Of a stretch of 64,000 nt of DNA, positions 36,919-45,607 are shown piece by piece (positions within the stretch are counted from its first letter, which is position 1; each line of letters opens with the position of its first letter). The stretch covers positions 124,001 to 188,000 of the forward strand of contig NZ_JAEUAK010000001.1 in the NCBI RefSeq assembly GCF_019511345.1, given 5' to 3'. The DNA comes from Rhizobium mesosinicum (GTDB taxonomy: Bacteria > Pseudomonadota > Alphaproteobacteria > Rhizobiales > Rhizobiaceae). The notes beneath the pieces are model-generated. The model was not told the origin of the DNA. It searched no databases and saw only the letters and a program-made list of their open reading frames with translations. The translations under genes and the position numbers were made by a program.

Positions 36919-37875
36919 ATGTCGCTCCCCCGCATACCCGCTGCATTCTTTGGCATTGTTCTTGGTGTTGTCGGGCTCGGCAACAGCTGGCGCGCCGCCG
37001 CTGCCATCTGGCCGGTTCCGGCCAGCGTGGGCGAAACCATCAGCCTTCTTGGCTTTGCGACCTGGCTCGTCCTCATCCTACTCTACGCCGCGAAAGGGTT
37101 TATCGCGCCAAAGGAGGTGATGGCGGAACTTGAGCATCCCATCCAGTGCTGCTTCGTCGGACTGATCGGCGTCGCGACCATGCTGGCCGGACTTGCGATC
37201 CTTCCCTATTCGCGTGTCACAACTGAAGTCTTGGCTCTGGTGGGATTCGCCATCACCCTGTTTTTCCTGCTCTGGCGAACCGGCCTGCTCTGGCGCGGTG
37301 GGCGTGATCCGGCAACCAACACGCCGGTTCTTTATCTGCCGACTGTTGCCGGCTCTTTCGTCACCGCCATTGCGGCAGGCACGCTTGGTTATGCCGACTG
37401 GGGTCAGCTCGCCTTCGGCGCCGGTTTCTTTTCATGGCTGGCAATCGAATCCGTATTGTTGCACCGGCTGCTGATGGCGCCGGAACTGGCCGCACCGCTG
37501 AGGCCGACTCTGGGCATCCAGCTTGCCCCACCCGCCGTCGGCAGCGCCGCCTATCTGAGTGTGACGACCGGCACGCCCGATATGTTCGTGCATGCCATGT
37601 TCGGTTACGCCATCCTGCAGGTCCTGATCATCGGTCGCCAGTTGCCCTGGATCATGCAACAACCCTTCGCCGGTTCCTATTGGGCTTTCACCTTCGGCCT
37701 TACTGCGCTTTCGACAGCAGCACTGCGCATGACGGCGCGCGGCGACACCGGCGCGATCAGTGAGCTTGCGCCTGTTATCTTCGTGCTCGTCAACATCGCG
37801 CTTGCGATTATTGCAGTCGGGACGCTCTGGCTGCTGGTGAGAGGCAAGCTCCCTCCTGCTCCCGTCCGGGCCTGA
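36919..37875 (+). CDS. TDT/SLAC1-family transporter (TehA-like)
   Basis: 318 residues from ATG 36919 (GGAG 8 bases upstream). About ten predicted membrane helices and the family's opening IPAAFFGIVLGVVGLGNSWRAA. The tellurite-resistance/dicarboxylate transporter family comprises anion channels and exporters; the true substrate is probably a small anion. Same transcription unit as the AhpD-like gene, so under the AraC regulator's likely control. Convergent with the endonuclease/phosphatase gene only 13 bases away. Confidence 0.88.
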   Translation: MSLPRIPAAFFGIVLGVVGLGNSWRAAAAIWPVPASVGETISLLGFATWLVLILLYAAKGFIAPKEVMAELEHPIQCCFVGLIGVATMLAGLAILPYSRVTTEVLALVGFAITLFFLLWRTGLLWRGGRDPATNTPVLYLPTVAGSFVTAIAAGTLGYADWGQLAFGAGFFSWLAIESVLLHRLLMAPELAAPLRPTLGIQLAPPAVGSAAYLSVTTGTPDMFVHAMFGYAILQVLIIGRQLPWIMQQPFAGSYWAFTFGLTALSTAALRMTARGDTGAISELAPVIFVLVNIALAIIAVGTLWLLVRGKLPPAPVRA

Positions 37876-37888
37876 GAGCCCACAGGCG

Positions 37889-38782
37889 CTAAACACTTGC
37901 CACTTCCTGCTGCAGATCGACCACCGCCTTGATCGGCAGGTGGTCGGACGCCATGCGCGCGAGCGGGGTATCGTGCACCTCCACGGCAGAGATGATCCCT
38001 CTCCGGTTGGCAATGATGCGGTCCAGCGCCAGGACCGGCAAGCCGGCAGGAAAGCTCGGGACGGCGGGCGGCAGCGGACCGAAGGCCATTTGGAAAGTAT
38101 TGAGAGACGAGCGGTCGCCGAGCCGCCATTCGTTGAGATCGCCTAGTAGGATGGTCGGCATTTCGTGACGGTCGCTGATGAGATCGACCAGCGTCTTTGC
38201 CTGTTGCGCCCGAGAATGGCGCAACAGGCCGAAATGGGCGGCGATGATGCGCAGCTTCCCGCCAGCTTCGAGCTCAATTTCCGCAACCAGCGCGCCACGC
38301 GGCTCCAGCCCCGGCAGCTTCACCTGGTGCACATCATGCACCAGGCCCTTTCGGACGAGCACCACATTGCCGTGCCAGCCATGTGCTTTTACCGCTCCCG
38401 AGATTGGAACAGGCACAAGGCCGGTTTCGCGCTCCAGCCTCGGCAGATCAAGGATACCGGTGCGCTCGCCGAAGCGCGTATCGGCCTCCTGCAGGGCGAT
38501 CACATCTGCGTCGATCTCGTGGATAACGCGGCTGGTACGCTCGGGATCGAAACGCCGGTCGGTGCCGACGCATTTGTGGACGTTGTAGGAAGCAATCAGC
38601 GTCCCCTCGCCCCGCGGCGCCGGCCCGGCGCTCCAGGTCTCGACGCGTTTCCTTCTGTTTTTGATGGAAGCGAGAATATTGGCGGGGAGACTATCTTTCT
38701 TCTTGGCTTGCATCGGAAGGAACGCCGGCTCCATTGCTCGAAAAGCTCTCTGCATTATAGGCAGCGCAGCAAAACTTGCCAT
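37889..38782 (-). CDS. Endonuclease/exonuclease/phosphatase family protein
   Basis: About 297 residues; the first 50 are outside the domain and four in-frame ATGs (38782, 38755, 38734, 38713) leave the start open. Motifs of the DNase I/AP-endonuclease fold are complete: SYNVHKC (Asn), ALQEADTR (Glu), GDLNEW (Asp/Asn) and the final SDHLPI (Asp-His). Acts on a phosphodiester, either nucleic acid or phospholipid headgroup. It starts 22 bases after the cardiolipin synthase stop, a frequent pairing that hints at a membrane-lipid role. Confidence 0.85.
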   Translation of the reverse strand: MASFAALPIMQRAFRAMEPAFLPMQAKKKDSLPANILASIKNRRKRVETWSAGPAPRGEGTLIASYNVHKCVGTDRRFDPERTSRVIHEIDADVIALQEADTRFGERTGILDLPRLERETGLVPVPISGAVKAHGWHGNVVLVRKGLVHDVHQVKLPGLEPRGALVAEIELEAGGKLRIIAAHFGLLRHSRAQQAKTLVDLISDRHEMPTILLGDLNEWRLGDRSSLNTFQMAFGPLPPAVPSFPAGLPVLALDRIIANRRGIISAVEVHDTPLARMASDHLPIKAVVDLQQEVASV

Positions 38783-38803
38783 GCTGCAATCACGAAATCT
38801 CGC

Positions 38804-40267
38804 TCAAAGATAGGGCGAACCCAGCCACAACACCTTTTCGAGAAGCCGCACCAGGAAGGGCCGCGACCAAAGCCCCTCAAGCGTAACCGGCGTTGCGGAC
38901 TTGATGGCATCGTCGACGCGCTCGTCAATCTCAGCAGCAAAGCCGGCATTCAGCACTTCGAGATCGACCTCGAAATTCAGGCGCAGCGAGCGCGGGTCGA
39001 GATTGGAAGAGCCGACATAGGCCCAGGTTCCGTCGATAGAGAGCAGCTTGGAATGGCTGAAGCTGCCGGTCGAACGCCAGATGCGGCAGTAGTTCTTGAC
39101 GATCTGGTCGAATTGCGCCGTCATCGCCCGGTCGACCAGGACGAGGTTATTGGCGGCAGGCACGACGATATCAACCTCCACCCCGCGCCGGGCTGCCGTC
39201 GTCAGTGCACTAATCAACTCCCGGTCCGGCAGAAAGTAAGGTGACATGATGCGGATCGACTGGCGCGCTATGGAAAAGGCGCCCATCAGCATCTTGTGGT
39301 TGGTCTCGACGCTTCGATCAGGTCCGGAAGCGACGACACGCAGGAAGACTGGATCGCCACGCCTGCGCTCCAGTCGGTCGATGCGCCAAGCCTCACCGTT
39401 CAAGACTTCGCCTGTCGTAAAACGCCAGTCCTCGGCAGCGACGTCGAAGAGATCGGCAACCGCCGGGCCGCTGATGCTGAAATGCGTGTCATGGGCAAAA
39501 CTCCCACCGACCGCTTCCTCGCTGAAGCCTTCGCGGATATTCATGCCGCCAGTCAAAGCGGTTTTTCCATCCGCAATCAGGATCTTGCGGTGGGTCCGCA
39601 GGTTGGCATAGGGCAGCCTCAGGCCCATGATGACGTTGCCGTTGAAGACATTGACCGTCACCCCGCCGTCCTGCAGATAGCCGAGAATGCTCGGCACCGA
39701 ATAGCGCGCGCCGACTGCATCGATCAATACGCGTACCGCGACACCGCGCTTGACGGCCGCAATCAGTGCGTCGGCGATGCGAAGGCCGATCCTGTCGCGG
39801 TCGAAGATGTAGGTTTCGAGCAGGATGCTGCGCTCGGCACCGTCGATCGCCGTCTTCATCGCCGCATAGGCTTCGTCGCCATTTTCCAGCATATCGATGG
39901 AGTTGCCCGTCGTCAGCGGGTAACGCGTGACGCGATCGCCGAGCGTTTGCAAGGCGGCAAAACGCCGGCCGAACTGGCTGATGACGGCATCGGTCTCGGC
40001 GTCGAATTTTTCGAGCTCGTGCAAATCGGCGGCAGGCAGCAACACGTCGCGGCGAAGGCTGAGCGACTTGCGGCGGATGCGATTGATGCCGGCAATCATG
40101 TAAAGCAGCGCGCCAATGATCGGAGAGAGGATGATGACGCCCACCCAGCCGGTGGCGGCCCGAACCTCTTCCTTGGTCATGGTGGCATGGATGGCCGCCG
40201 CTGCTCCCATGGCAATGGAGATGACGAAGAGGATATGCGGCCAGTAGGTCGACAGCAGTTGAAACAT
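38804..40267 (-). CDS. cls: Cardiolipin synthase (phospholipase D superfamily)
   Basis: 487 residues from MFQLLSTYW (ATG 40267); ATG 40297 is an alternative. Two N-terminal membrane helices (about 5-25 and 40-60) precede two HKD catalytic modules: THRKILIADGKTALTGG and SHSKLLSIDGTWAYVGSSN, the layout of bacterial Cls that condenses two phosphatidylglycerols or similar lipids. The gene is followed closely by an endonuclease/phosphatase-fold gene. Confidence 0.92.
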   Translation of the reverse strand: MFQLLSTYWPHILFVISIAMGAAAAIHATMTKEEVRAATGWVGVIILSPIIGALLYMIAGINRIRRKSLSLRRDVLLPAADLHELEKFDAETDAVISQFGRRFAALQTLGDRVTRYPLTTGNSIDMLENGDEAYAAMKTAIDGAERSILLETYIFDRDRIGLRIADALIAAVKRGVAVRVLIDAVGARYSVPSILGYLQDGGVTVNVFNGNVIMGLRLPYANLRTHRKILIADGKTALTGGMNIREGFSEEAVGGSFAHDTHFSISGPAVADLFDVAAEDWRFTTGEVLNGEAWRIDRLERRRGDPVFLRVVASGPDRSVETNHKMLMGAFSIARQSIRIMSPYFLPDRELISALTTAARRGVEVDIVVPAANNLVLVDRAMTAQFDQIVKNYCRIWRSTGSFSHSKLLSIDGTWAYVGSSNLDPRSLRLNFEVDLEVLNAGFAAEIDERVDDAIKSATPVTLEGLWSRPFLVRLLEKVLWLGSPYL

Positions 40268-40438
40268 CGCGTCCAGAAAGTGTGAGTGCCCCTGCATCAA
40301 TGCACGAAACCGGCTAAGTAGCGGTATTAAAGCACCGATCCAGCGACGTGACGCAAAAATATCCGGGAAGTGCGATTTTCCATAGCTATTTGTGGAAGGT
40401 CGATTTTTGCCGCCCTATCTGCGTCGGCCCTCGCAGCG

Positions 40439-40738
40439 TCAGTGCCGTAGGGCGGCCGACCCCTCGCTGTCCAACTCCTGCTCACGACAAGTATAAGCGT
40501 ACATGAACTGAATTCCGAATTCGAGCAGAAGCTCTGCCGTCTCAAGCTCGCACTTGGAAAGATCGTTCCCGCAGCCGCGAATCGTACAGGCAATCGCCTT
40601 CGAGTCTCGAGCAAACCGCTCGTCGCCATCGTTTTCTGCTTCTTCGGCGAAAGCCTCGAGGGCTTCTACGACGACATCGACCATATTGGTGCGTTCCTGC
40701 AGCGTCATGTCTGCGAGCGCCCTTGATAAAGTCTGCAT
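40439..40738 (-). CDS. Small hypothetical protein
   Basis: 99 residues, AAGAGGT ribosome site just upstream. Not recognised. Acidic and helical (DVVVEALEAFAEEAENDGDERFA), with four Cys (CTIRGC, KCELE, YTCREQ) that might bind metal or form disulfides. Stands alone between cls and the DUF1206 gene. Confidence 0.55.
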   Translation of the reverse strand: MQTLSRALADMTLQERTNMVDVVVEALEAFAEEAENDGDERFARDSKAIACTIRGCGNDLSKCELETAELLLEFGIQFMYAYTCREQELDSEGSAALRH

Positions 40739-41002
40739 GATTTTACCTCTTCTTTCGCGCGCATACGAACACAGCGTTAAGCTGTCCGCCGCGGCGATGG
40801 AGTGGAAGACAAGGGAATAGATTTACGCGCTTATATGCAGCTCTCGGGCGACCGGCGCAATCACCGAGCACTGCCAATTGGTCAAAGCAGCATAGAGTTA
40901 TCTGCAGAGTATCGAAAACAGCGGAAGGTGTTTTCAGGTTCGATAGCCGGCCCAAACTTTTCGTGTGCTGGCGCGTTAGCTTTCCCATCCGGAGGATCCG
41001 CT

Positions 41003-41833
41003 ATGAACACGATGCCACAGGGATTTCGTTTCGACCTGCTTGCCAAGAGCGGCTATACCGCGCGCGGCATCGTCTTTCTTCTTGTCGCAGGCCTTGCCCT
41101 CTTCTCGGGCGTGTCGGGTGGCCGCCCGGAGACGAAGTCGGCGCTGTCAACCCTGCTGCAGCAGCCGTTCGGCCGCGTCTGGGTCGGTCTGATCGGCCTG
41201 GGCCTGCTAGGGTTCGTCGTCTGGAGGCTTGCTCAATCGCTCGCAGACAGCGATGGACGTGGCTCTGGGGCAAAGGCGCTGGTGATCAGGATCGCATGGT
41301 TTGGCAGTGCTGTGACATATCTCAGCCTCGCGGCCTTTGCTATTGGACACGCCCTGATTTTTGGAGGCGGAAGCGACGAAGCTGGCGAAAAGGATCTCGC
41401 CGAGTGGATCATGTCGAAGCCGTTCGGATCCTATCTGGCCATTACCGTCGGCGCAGGTTTCATCATCGGCGGCGGGATCACCGCGGCCAAGGGACTGACG
41501 AAGAAATTCGAACGATACCTGCGGATCCCGAACAAGAGCGGCGCCATCACTGCGATCTGCATCTACGGCCTCGTTGCCCGCGGCCTCGTCTTTGCAATTA
41601 CCGGCGTTTTGTTTGCCTATGCAGGCTTCCGCGTGGATCCGGCTCAAGCCGGCAGCATCGCAGATGCGCTGCAGTGGCTGCGGCAGCTGCCCTTCGGGTC
41701 CGTCCTTTACATTGCTGTCGCTGTCGGTCTTGCGGCATTCGGTTTCTACAACCTAGTCGAAGCGCGTTATCGCATCGTTCGGGAACCATCTCTGAACGAC
41801 GTCAAGCGCGCATTGCCGACGCGCGGTCTTTAA
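41003..41833 (+). CDS. DUF1206 membrane protein
   Basis: 276 residues from ATG 41003 with a strong GGAGGA site. Three repeats of a two-helix module, each beginning near a [AK]-x-G-Y-x-x-R-G-x-V-like motif (KSGYTARGIVFLLVAG; RIAWFGSAVTYLSLAAFA; IYGLVARGLVFAITG), the defining feature of DUF1206. Inner-membrane protein, six helices, role unknown. Convergent with treZ, 40 bases away. Confidence 0.88.
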   Translation: MNTMPQGFRFDLLAKSGYTARGIVFLLVAGLALFSGVSGGRPETKSALSTLLQQPFGRVWVGLIGLGLLGFVVWRLAQSLADSDGRGSGAKALVIRIAWFGSAVTYLSLAAFAIGHALIFGGGSDEAGEKDLAEWIMSKPFGSYLAITVGAGFIIGGGITAAKGLTKKFERYLRIPNKSGAITAICIYGLVARGLVFAITGVLFAYAGFRVDPAQAGSIADALQWLRQLPFGSVLYIAVAVGLAAFGFYNLVEARYRIVREPSLNDVKRALPTRGL

Positions 41834-41873
41834 TTCGCGGCCTGGCTTCGCCTGCCAAGCAGACCAACGCGAT

Positions 41874-43709
41874 TTAAAGTTCCATCTGCCCGCTGAACTC
41901 AATCGCGAAAATGACCGAATGCGGCGGCAACTCTACGTTTTCCGAGGCCTTTGCTTTCTTGCCGTAGCGCTCATAGATCACCGTCCCGGCGACCGGTGGC
42001 AGGATCAGCGGCTGTTCGGAGAGATTGGCGCGCAGCGCCAGTGTCCGGTGCGCAAACTTCCACCAGACGGCAACACCTCCTTCAGGTGCTTCCACCAAGC
42101 CGCTCTCGATGGCCCAGCTCCCCCGCAGCAAGGGCACGATATGGGTCTTGCGCAATTTCAGGAGCTCGGCGACGAAAGCCAGACTCTTTCGCCCCCTTTC
42201 GCTCTCCCGCCATTGCCAGTTGAGCTTTGAATGTTCGAAGGTTGAAAGCGCATTCGGATCGGGCAGATCGGCCGCGGTCTTGCCGGCCTTCAATCCGCCG
42301 AAACCCTCGGCTTCCGCCATGCGGCCCTCGCGAACTATTTTGGCAAGCTCGCCGGTATAATCGGTGAAGAAATAGAAGGGCCGCCTCTCCCCATACTCTT
42401 CTCCCATGAAGAGAAAAGGAATGTGCGGTGAGAGCAGGAGTATCGCTGTCAACGCATCCAGCATGTCCGGATCGGAAAGGCTCACCAGCCGTTCGCCGAA
42501 GGCGCGGTTGCCGATCTGGTCGTGGTTCTGCAGGAAATCGACGAAGGCGGTCGGCGGCAGATAGCGACGCTCCCCGGCGGGTAGTGCGGGCGGATCGGTT
42601 CGGTCAGGATAGATGAAGCCGTGCTGAAGCGCCAGGCGAAGCTTATGCCAGAGCTGATCGGCGAAAGGTTTATAATGACCGACGGTTTCACCTGTCGCGA
42701 CGATGTGCGCCACATGATGAAAATCATCGTTCCATTCGGCGTCGTAGGCGTTGGCCGCGCCGGTTTCGTCACGGACCAGCAGTTCAACGAGATTGCGCTG
42801 GTCTTCGACGACCAGATGCACCTGCCTGTCGCCGAAGGCGGCTTTCACTTCTTCGGCCAGGGCAGAAAGCACATGCTTTTCGGAGGTGTCATGGATTTGC
42901 TCCACGGCATCGAGCCTGAGCCCGTCGAGCTGGAACTCACCGATCCAATAGAGCGCGTTCTCAATGAAGAAGCGCCGCACCGGTTCCCGCCCGAAATCGA
43001 TTGCCGCTCCCCAGGGCGTTTGCCGGTCTTTACGGAAGAAGCCCGGCGCATAGCCGTGGAGATAATTGCCCTCAGGGCCGAAGTGATTGTACACGACGTC
43101 GAGCAGCACCATGATGCCGAGGCCATGCGCCGTATCAATGAAGGCCTTGAAATCGGCTGGCGTGCCATAAGCGGAGTGCGGCGCATAGTGCAGCACTCCG
43201 TCGTAACCCCAGCCGCGATTGCCGGCAAATTGCGCGACCGGCATTACTTCAATGGCCGTGATACCAGTTTCAGCGAGATGCTTGAGCTTCTCTGCCGCAG
43301 CTCGGAACGTACCCTCCTGCGTAAAGGTGCCGATATGGATTTCGCTGATAACGGCCTCCTCCCAGAGACGGCCCCGCCAGCGCGAATTCTGCCATGAATA
43401 GTGCGGATCGACGATCAGCGACGGGCCGTGCACGTCGCCGTCCTGCGCCCGCGACGCCGGATCCGGCACGGCTCTTCCATCCGGGAGGACGAACATGTAC
43501 GCATCGCCGGCGGACGCTTCCGCCACCGTCAACTGGAACCAGCCGCCGCCGGCATCGTGCATCGGAATATCCCGGCCGCGATGCCGCAACCAGATCGCGT
43601 TTTGCCCCTGCGTCCAGAGGCGAAAACGCGCACCTCCGCCCGCAAGAAACTCTGCGCCCCAGCGCCCCATGCTTTCCGTATCCGTGCCGGTCTTTGAAAT
43701 CTGGTTCAT
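41874..43709 (-). CDS. treZ: Malto-oligosyltrehalose trehalohydrolase TreZ
   Basis: 611 residues starting MNQISKTGTD; upstream frame has no similarity. N-terminal beta-sandwich (about 15-115), then a GH13 barrel with MPVAQFAGNRGWGYDGV, LLDVVYNHFGPEGNYL, DGLRLDAVEQIHD (nucleophile Asp), VVEDQRN and FLQNHDQIGNRAFGER. Releases trehalose from maltooligosyl-trehalose made by TreY. No treY is in the window, so the partner must be elsewhere. Trehalose is a stress protectant, and the divergent udgX is under a general-stress promoter. Confidence 0.94.
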   Translation of the reverse strand: MNQISKTGTDTESMGRWGAEFLAGGGARFRLWTQGQNAIWLRHRGRDIPMHDAGGGWFQLTVAEASAGDAYMFVLPDGRAVPDPASRAQDGDVHGPSLIVDPHYSWQNSRWRGRLWEEAVISEIHIGTFTQEGTFRAAAEKLKHLAETGITAIEVMPVAQFAGNRGWGYDGVLHYAPHSAYGTPADFKAFIDTAHGLGIMVLLDVVYNHFGPEGNYLHGYAPGFFRKDRQTPWGAAIDFGREPVRRFFIENALYWIGEFQLDGLRLDAVEQIHDTSEKHVLSALAEEVKAAFGDRQVHLVVEDQRNLVELLVRDETGAANAYDAEWNDDFHHVAHIVATGETVGHYKPFADQLWHKLRLALQHGFIYPDRTDPPALPAGERRYLPPTAFVDFLQNHDQIGNRAFGERLVSLSDPDMLDALTAILLLSPHIPFLFMGEEYGERRPFYFFTDYTGELAKIVREGRMAEAEGFGGLKAGKTAADLPDPNALSTFEHSKLNWQWRESERGRKSLAFVAELLKLRKTHIVPLLRGSWAIESGLVEAPEGGVAVWWKFAHRTLALRANLSEQPLILPPVAGTVIYERYGKKAKASENVELPPHSVIFAIEFSGQMEL

Positions 43710-43777
43710 CCCGCAAGCCCTGTGTGATTTTCCGATCAGCATCAAAGTCCCGAGGCTGCGGGTTGTTCCAACGGGTA

Positions 43778-43802
43778 GGAACAATCCGCGGCGCGATCGG
43801 TT
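43778..43802 (+). promoter_or_regulatory. EcfG-type general stress promoter of udgX
   Basis: GGAAC (43778-43782), 17 bases, GTT (43800-43802), 28 bases before the udgX ATG. Matches GGAAC-N16/17-GTT used by the alphaproteobacterial general stress sigma factor. Confidence 0.65.
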
Positions 43803-43830
43803 GAGAGTGAAAGCCAAGGGTCTACCGCCA

Positions 43831-44472
43831 ATGAACGTCGCACCAAAATTCGGTCCTGCCTTCACGCTTGAAAGCGCCGACGCCGCCGGCCTCGATCAGC
43901 TTAGACATCAGGCGGAAGGTTGCACGCGCTGCGAACTTTATAAAAACGCCACCCAGCTCGTCTTCGGCGAGGGATTGCAAAGGGCTGCGATCATGCTCGT
44001 CGGAGAACAACCCGGCGACAAGGAGGATATTGCCGGACGCCCTTTCGTAGGCCCGGCCGGACGTCTGCTGGACATTTGTCTCGAAGAAGCGGGGCTCGAC
44101 CGCTCGCGCTGTTACGTCACCAATGCGGTCAAGCATTTTAAATTCGAGCCTCGCGGCAAGCGCCGCCTGCATTCGAAACCCAATGCGGGGGAGATCCAGC
44201 GTTGCGCCTGGTGGCTCGGTGCCGAGATCAAATTGGTGCGGCCCAATCTCGTTGTCGCACTCGGCGCGACAGCACTTTACTCTCTCCTCGGCTCGAAGGT
44301 GAAATTGACGCCAGAGCGCGGCCACATTCTTACGCCCCGCAACCACCCGGCGGTCCTCGTGACCATCCACCCCTCCTTCCTTCTGCGGATTCGCGACCAA
44401 GAGGATGTCGCGCGCCAGCGTGCAAATTTCATCGCGGACCTGCACCGCGCTGTCCAATATCAAGGCAACTAG
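43831..44472 (+). CDS. udgX: UdgX-type uracil-DNA glycosylase
   Basis: 213 residues from ATG 43831 (AAGGG 10 bases upstream). Family 4-like glycosylase: Fe-S cysteines begin with Cys31/Cys34 (CTRCELY), active-site motif GEQPGD at 58-63 and HPSFLLR at 180-186. The loop GKRRLH (Lys110-His114) is the mark of UdgX, whose His bonds covalently to the abasic sugar after uracil removal (known for Mycobacterium smegmatis UdgX; usual form KRRIH). Here Leu replaces Ile. So this protein probably cross-links itself to uracil-containing DNA. Divergent from treZ, with its own stress promoter. Confidence 0.85.
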   Translation: MNVAPKFGPAFTLESADAAGLDQLRHQAEGCTRCELYKNATQLVFGEGLQRAAIMLVGEQPGDKEDIAGRPFVGPAGRLLDICLEEAGLDRSRCYVTNAVKHFKFEPRGKRRLHSKPNAGEIQRCAWWLGAEIKLVRPNLVVALGATALYSLLGSKVKLTPERGHILTPRNHPAVLVTIHPSFLLRIRDQEDVARQRANFIADLHRAVQYQGN

Positions 44473-44556
44473 AACGAGTTGTTGCCTATAAATATTGCAA
44501 CGCAAAAATATTCCGGATTTACTTGCCAAATCCCCTTGAAACCGGACCCATTGTCT

Positions 44557-44581
44557 GGAACCTTTTCAACAGTATCGCGTT
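44557..44581 (+). promoter_or_regulatory. EcfG-type general stress promoter of the DUF2934 gene
   Basis: GGAAC (44557-44561), then 17 bases ending in C, then GTT (44579-44581); this includes the full cGTT of the consensus. 33 bases before the ATG. Confidence 0.7.
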
Positions 44582-44614
44582 CGGACGACGGCATGTTGTG
44601 ACTGGAGATCAGCG

Positions 44615-44950
44615 ATGGCAGAAACTCGGGACGAGTGGATAAAAAAACGTGCATATGCCCTCTGGGAAGAAGAGGGACACCCAACGGGACGGGATTCGAT
44701 CCATTGGGAGCAAGCACGGGTCGAGCATGACGCACTCAAGGGGGCTTCAAAATCCTCAAACGGTAAGGAAGTGAAACCTCGGACGAAGCGGACGGTGGCG
44801 GCCAAGACGGCGGCACCGGCAGCAGCGGCTGAGGTCATGAATGGCGGTGAAGACAAGAAACCTGCCAAACGGGCGGCGACAAACACAAAAGCTAGCGGCA
44901 TCGTCAAACCGGCTCCGAAGCGCCCAGCCGTACGCAAGTCGGCTTCCTGA
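44615..44950 (+). CDS. DUF2934 protein with Lys/Ala-rich tail
   Basis: 111 residues. The DUF2934 module is at residues 1-36 (DEWIKKRAYALWEEEGHPTG, then HWEQA). The rest is low-complexity Lys/Ala/Pro (KRTVAAKTAAPAAAAE; KPAKRAATNTKASG; KPAPKRPAVRKSAS), resembling histone H1-like DNA-binding tails, so it may coat DNA. Own stress promoter upstream and a hairpin terminator downstream: a monocistronic stress gene. Confidence 0.85.
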   Translation: MAETRDEWIKKRAYALWEEEGHPTGRDSIHWEQARVEHDALKGASKSSNGKEVKPRTKRTVAAKTAAPAAAAEVMNGGEDKKPAKRAATNTKASGIVKPAPKRPAVRKSAS

Positions 44951-44977
44951 AAGAGCAATATTCACATTTAACGAAAA

Positions 44978-44995
44978 GGGCGCCTTCAGGCGCCC
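44978..44995 (+). terminator. Hairpin terminator after the DUF2934 gene
   Basis: Perfect 7-bp stem GGGCGCC/GGCGCCC with a TTCA loop, 28 bases after the stop; a short T-run (TGTTTTG) follows about 10 bases later. Confidence 0.65.
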
Positions 44996-45140
44996 CTGAG
45001 GCTGTTTTGTCATAAGTTTGAATTAGTTGCGTGATAGGAGGCTTATGGAGCGACAGCTTCTGCGCGGGGGGTGAACACAAGCCGAATGAAACGTCTGTCC
45101 GGACATCTTGGTAAAAAGCTGCGTCCACCTCTCGAAACGG

Positions 45141-45165
45141 GGAACAAGATTATCTTTCAGCTGTT
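45141..45165 (+). promoter_or_regulatory. EcfG-type general stress promoter
   Basis: GGAAC (45141-45145), 17 bases, GTT (45163-45165). The first plausible coding sequences downstream are two very small ORFs at 45190 and 45276. Confidence 0.6.
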
Positions 45166-45189
45166 TATGGGCAAACAGGGGAAGTTGCC

Positions 45190-45267
45190 GTGAACCGCCA
45201 TTTCGCTTATGCCCTTGCTACCTCAGTTCCCGCGGCTTTCGGCCCGGTTTTTTTGGCACCGGTGTGA
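45190..45267 (+). CDS. Candidate 25-residue hydrophobic peptide
   Basis: GTG at 45190 with AGGGG 9 bases upstream, 24 bases after the stress promoter. Product resembles a free signal or membrane peptide (NRHFAYALATSVPAAFGPVF). The stop codon overlaps the ribosome site of the next small ORF. Recognised by position and ribosome site only. Confidence 0.3.
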   Translation: MNRHFAYALATSVPAAFGPVFLAPV

Positions 45268-45275
45268 GGATGGAG

Positions 45276-45449
45276 ATGTCGCTTCTTCTGGTCGCTGCCT
45301 TGCTTTATGTCGGTTTCGCACTGGGGCTTATCCTATTCGTCGACAATATAGTCGGCGTTTTCTTTCGCGACCCGCGAAAGCCCATTCAGCTTCGTTCCTT
45401 TGCTTCGAGCCGCGCTTTTGTCACCTCGCAAAAGCTGGATCAGGAATAA
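45276..45449 (+). CDS. Candidate 57-residue single-pass membrane protein
   Basis: ATG at 45276, with GAGG 6 bases upstream; ATG 45270 is in frame too. Residues 2-32 are a long hydrophobic segment (LLLVAALLYVGFALGLILFV) followed by a basic, polar tail (FFRDPRKPIQLRSFASSR). Lies downstream of an EcfG-type promoter, so it may be a small membrane stress protein. No family recognised. Confidence 0.45.
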   Translation: MSLLLVAALLYVGFALGLILFVDNIVGVFFRDPRKPIQLRSFASSRAFVTSQKLDQE

Positions 45450-45607
45450 CAAATATAAACAGCTTCATCGCAAGTAATCGGTCTCTTGCCCGGATAACGA
45501 TATTTGCACCTCACTCTTTCCCTTATGCTCCAGGCCTCTATTTGGGGACATGGATCGGCAAGCAGCCCGGTGCAGACTATACCGAATAGGAATGAAAGCG
45601 ATTTTTG

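Noticed and set aside
43709..43775. Search for an EcfG-type promoter reading toward treZ
   Set aside because: A GTTCC is present, but no AAC lies 16-17 bases from it on the required side; only the udgX direction fits.
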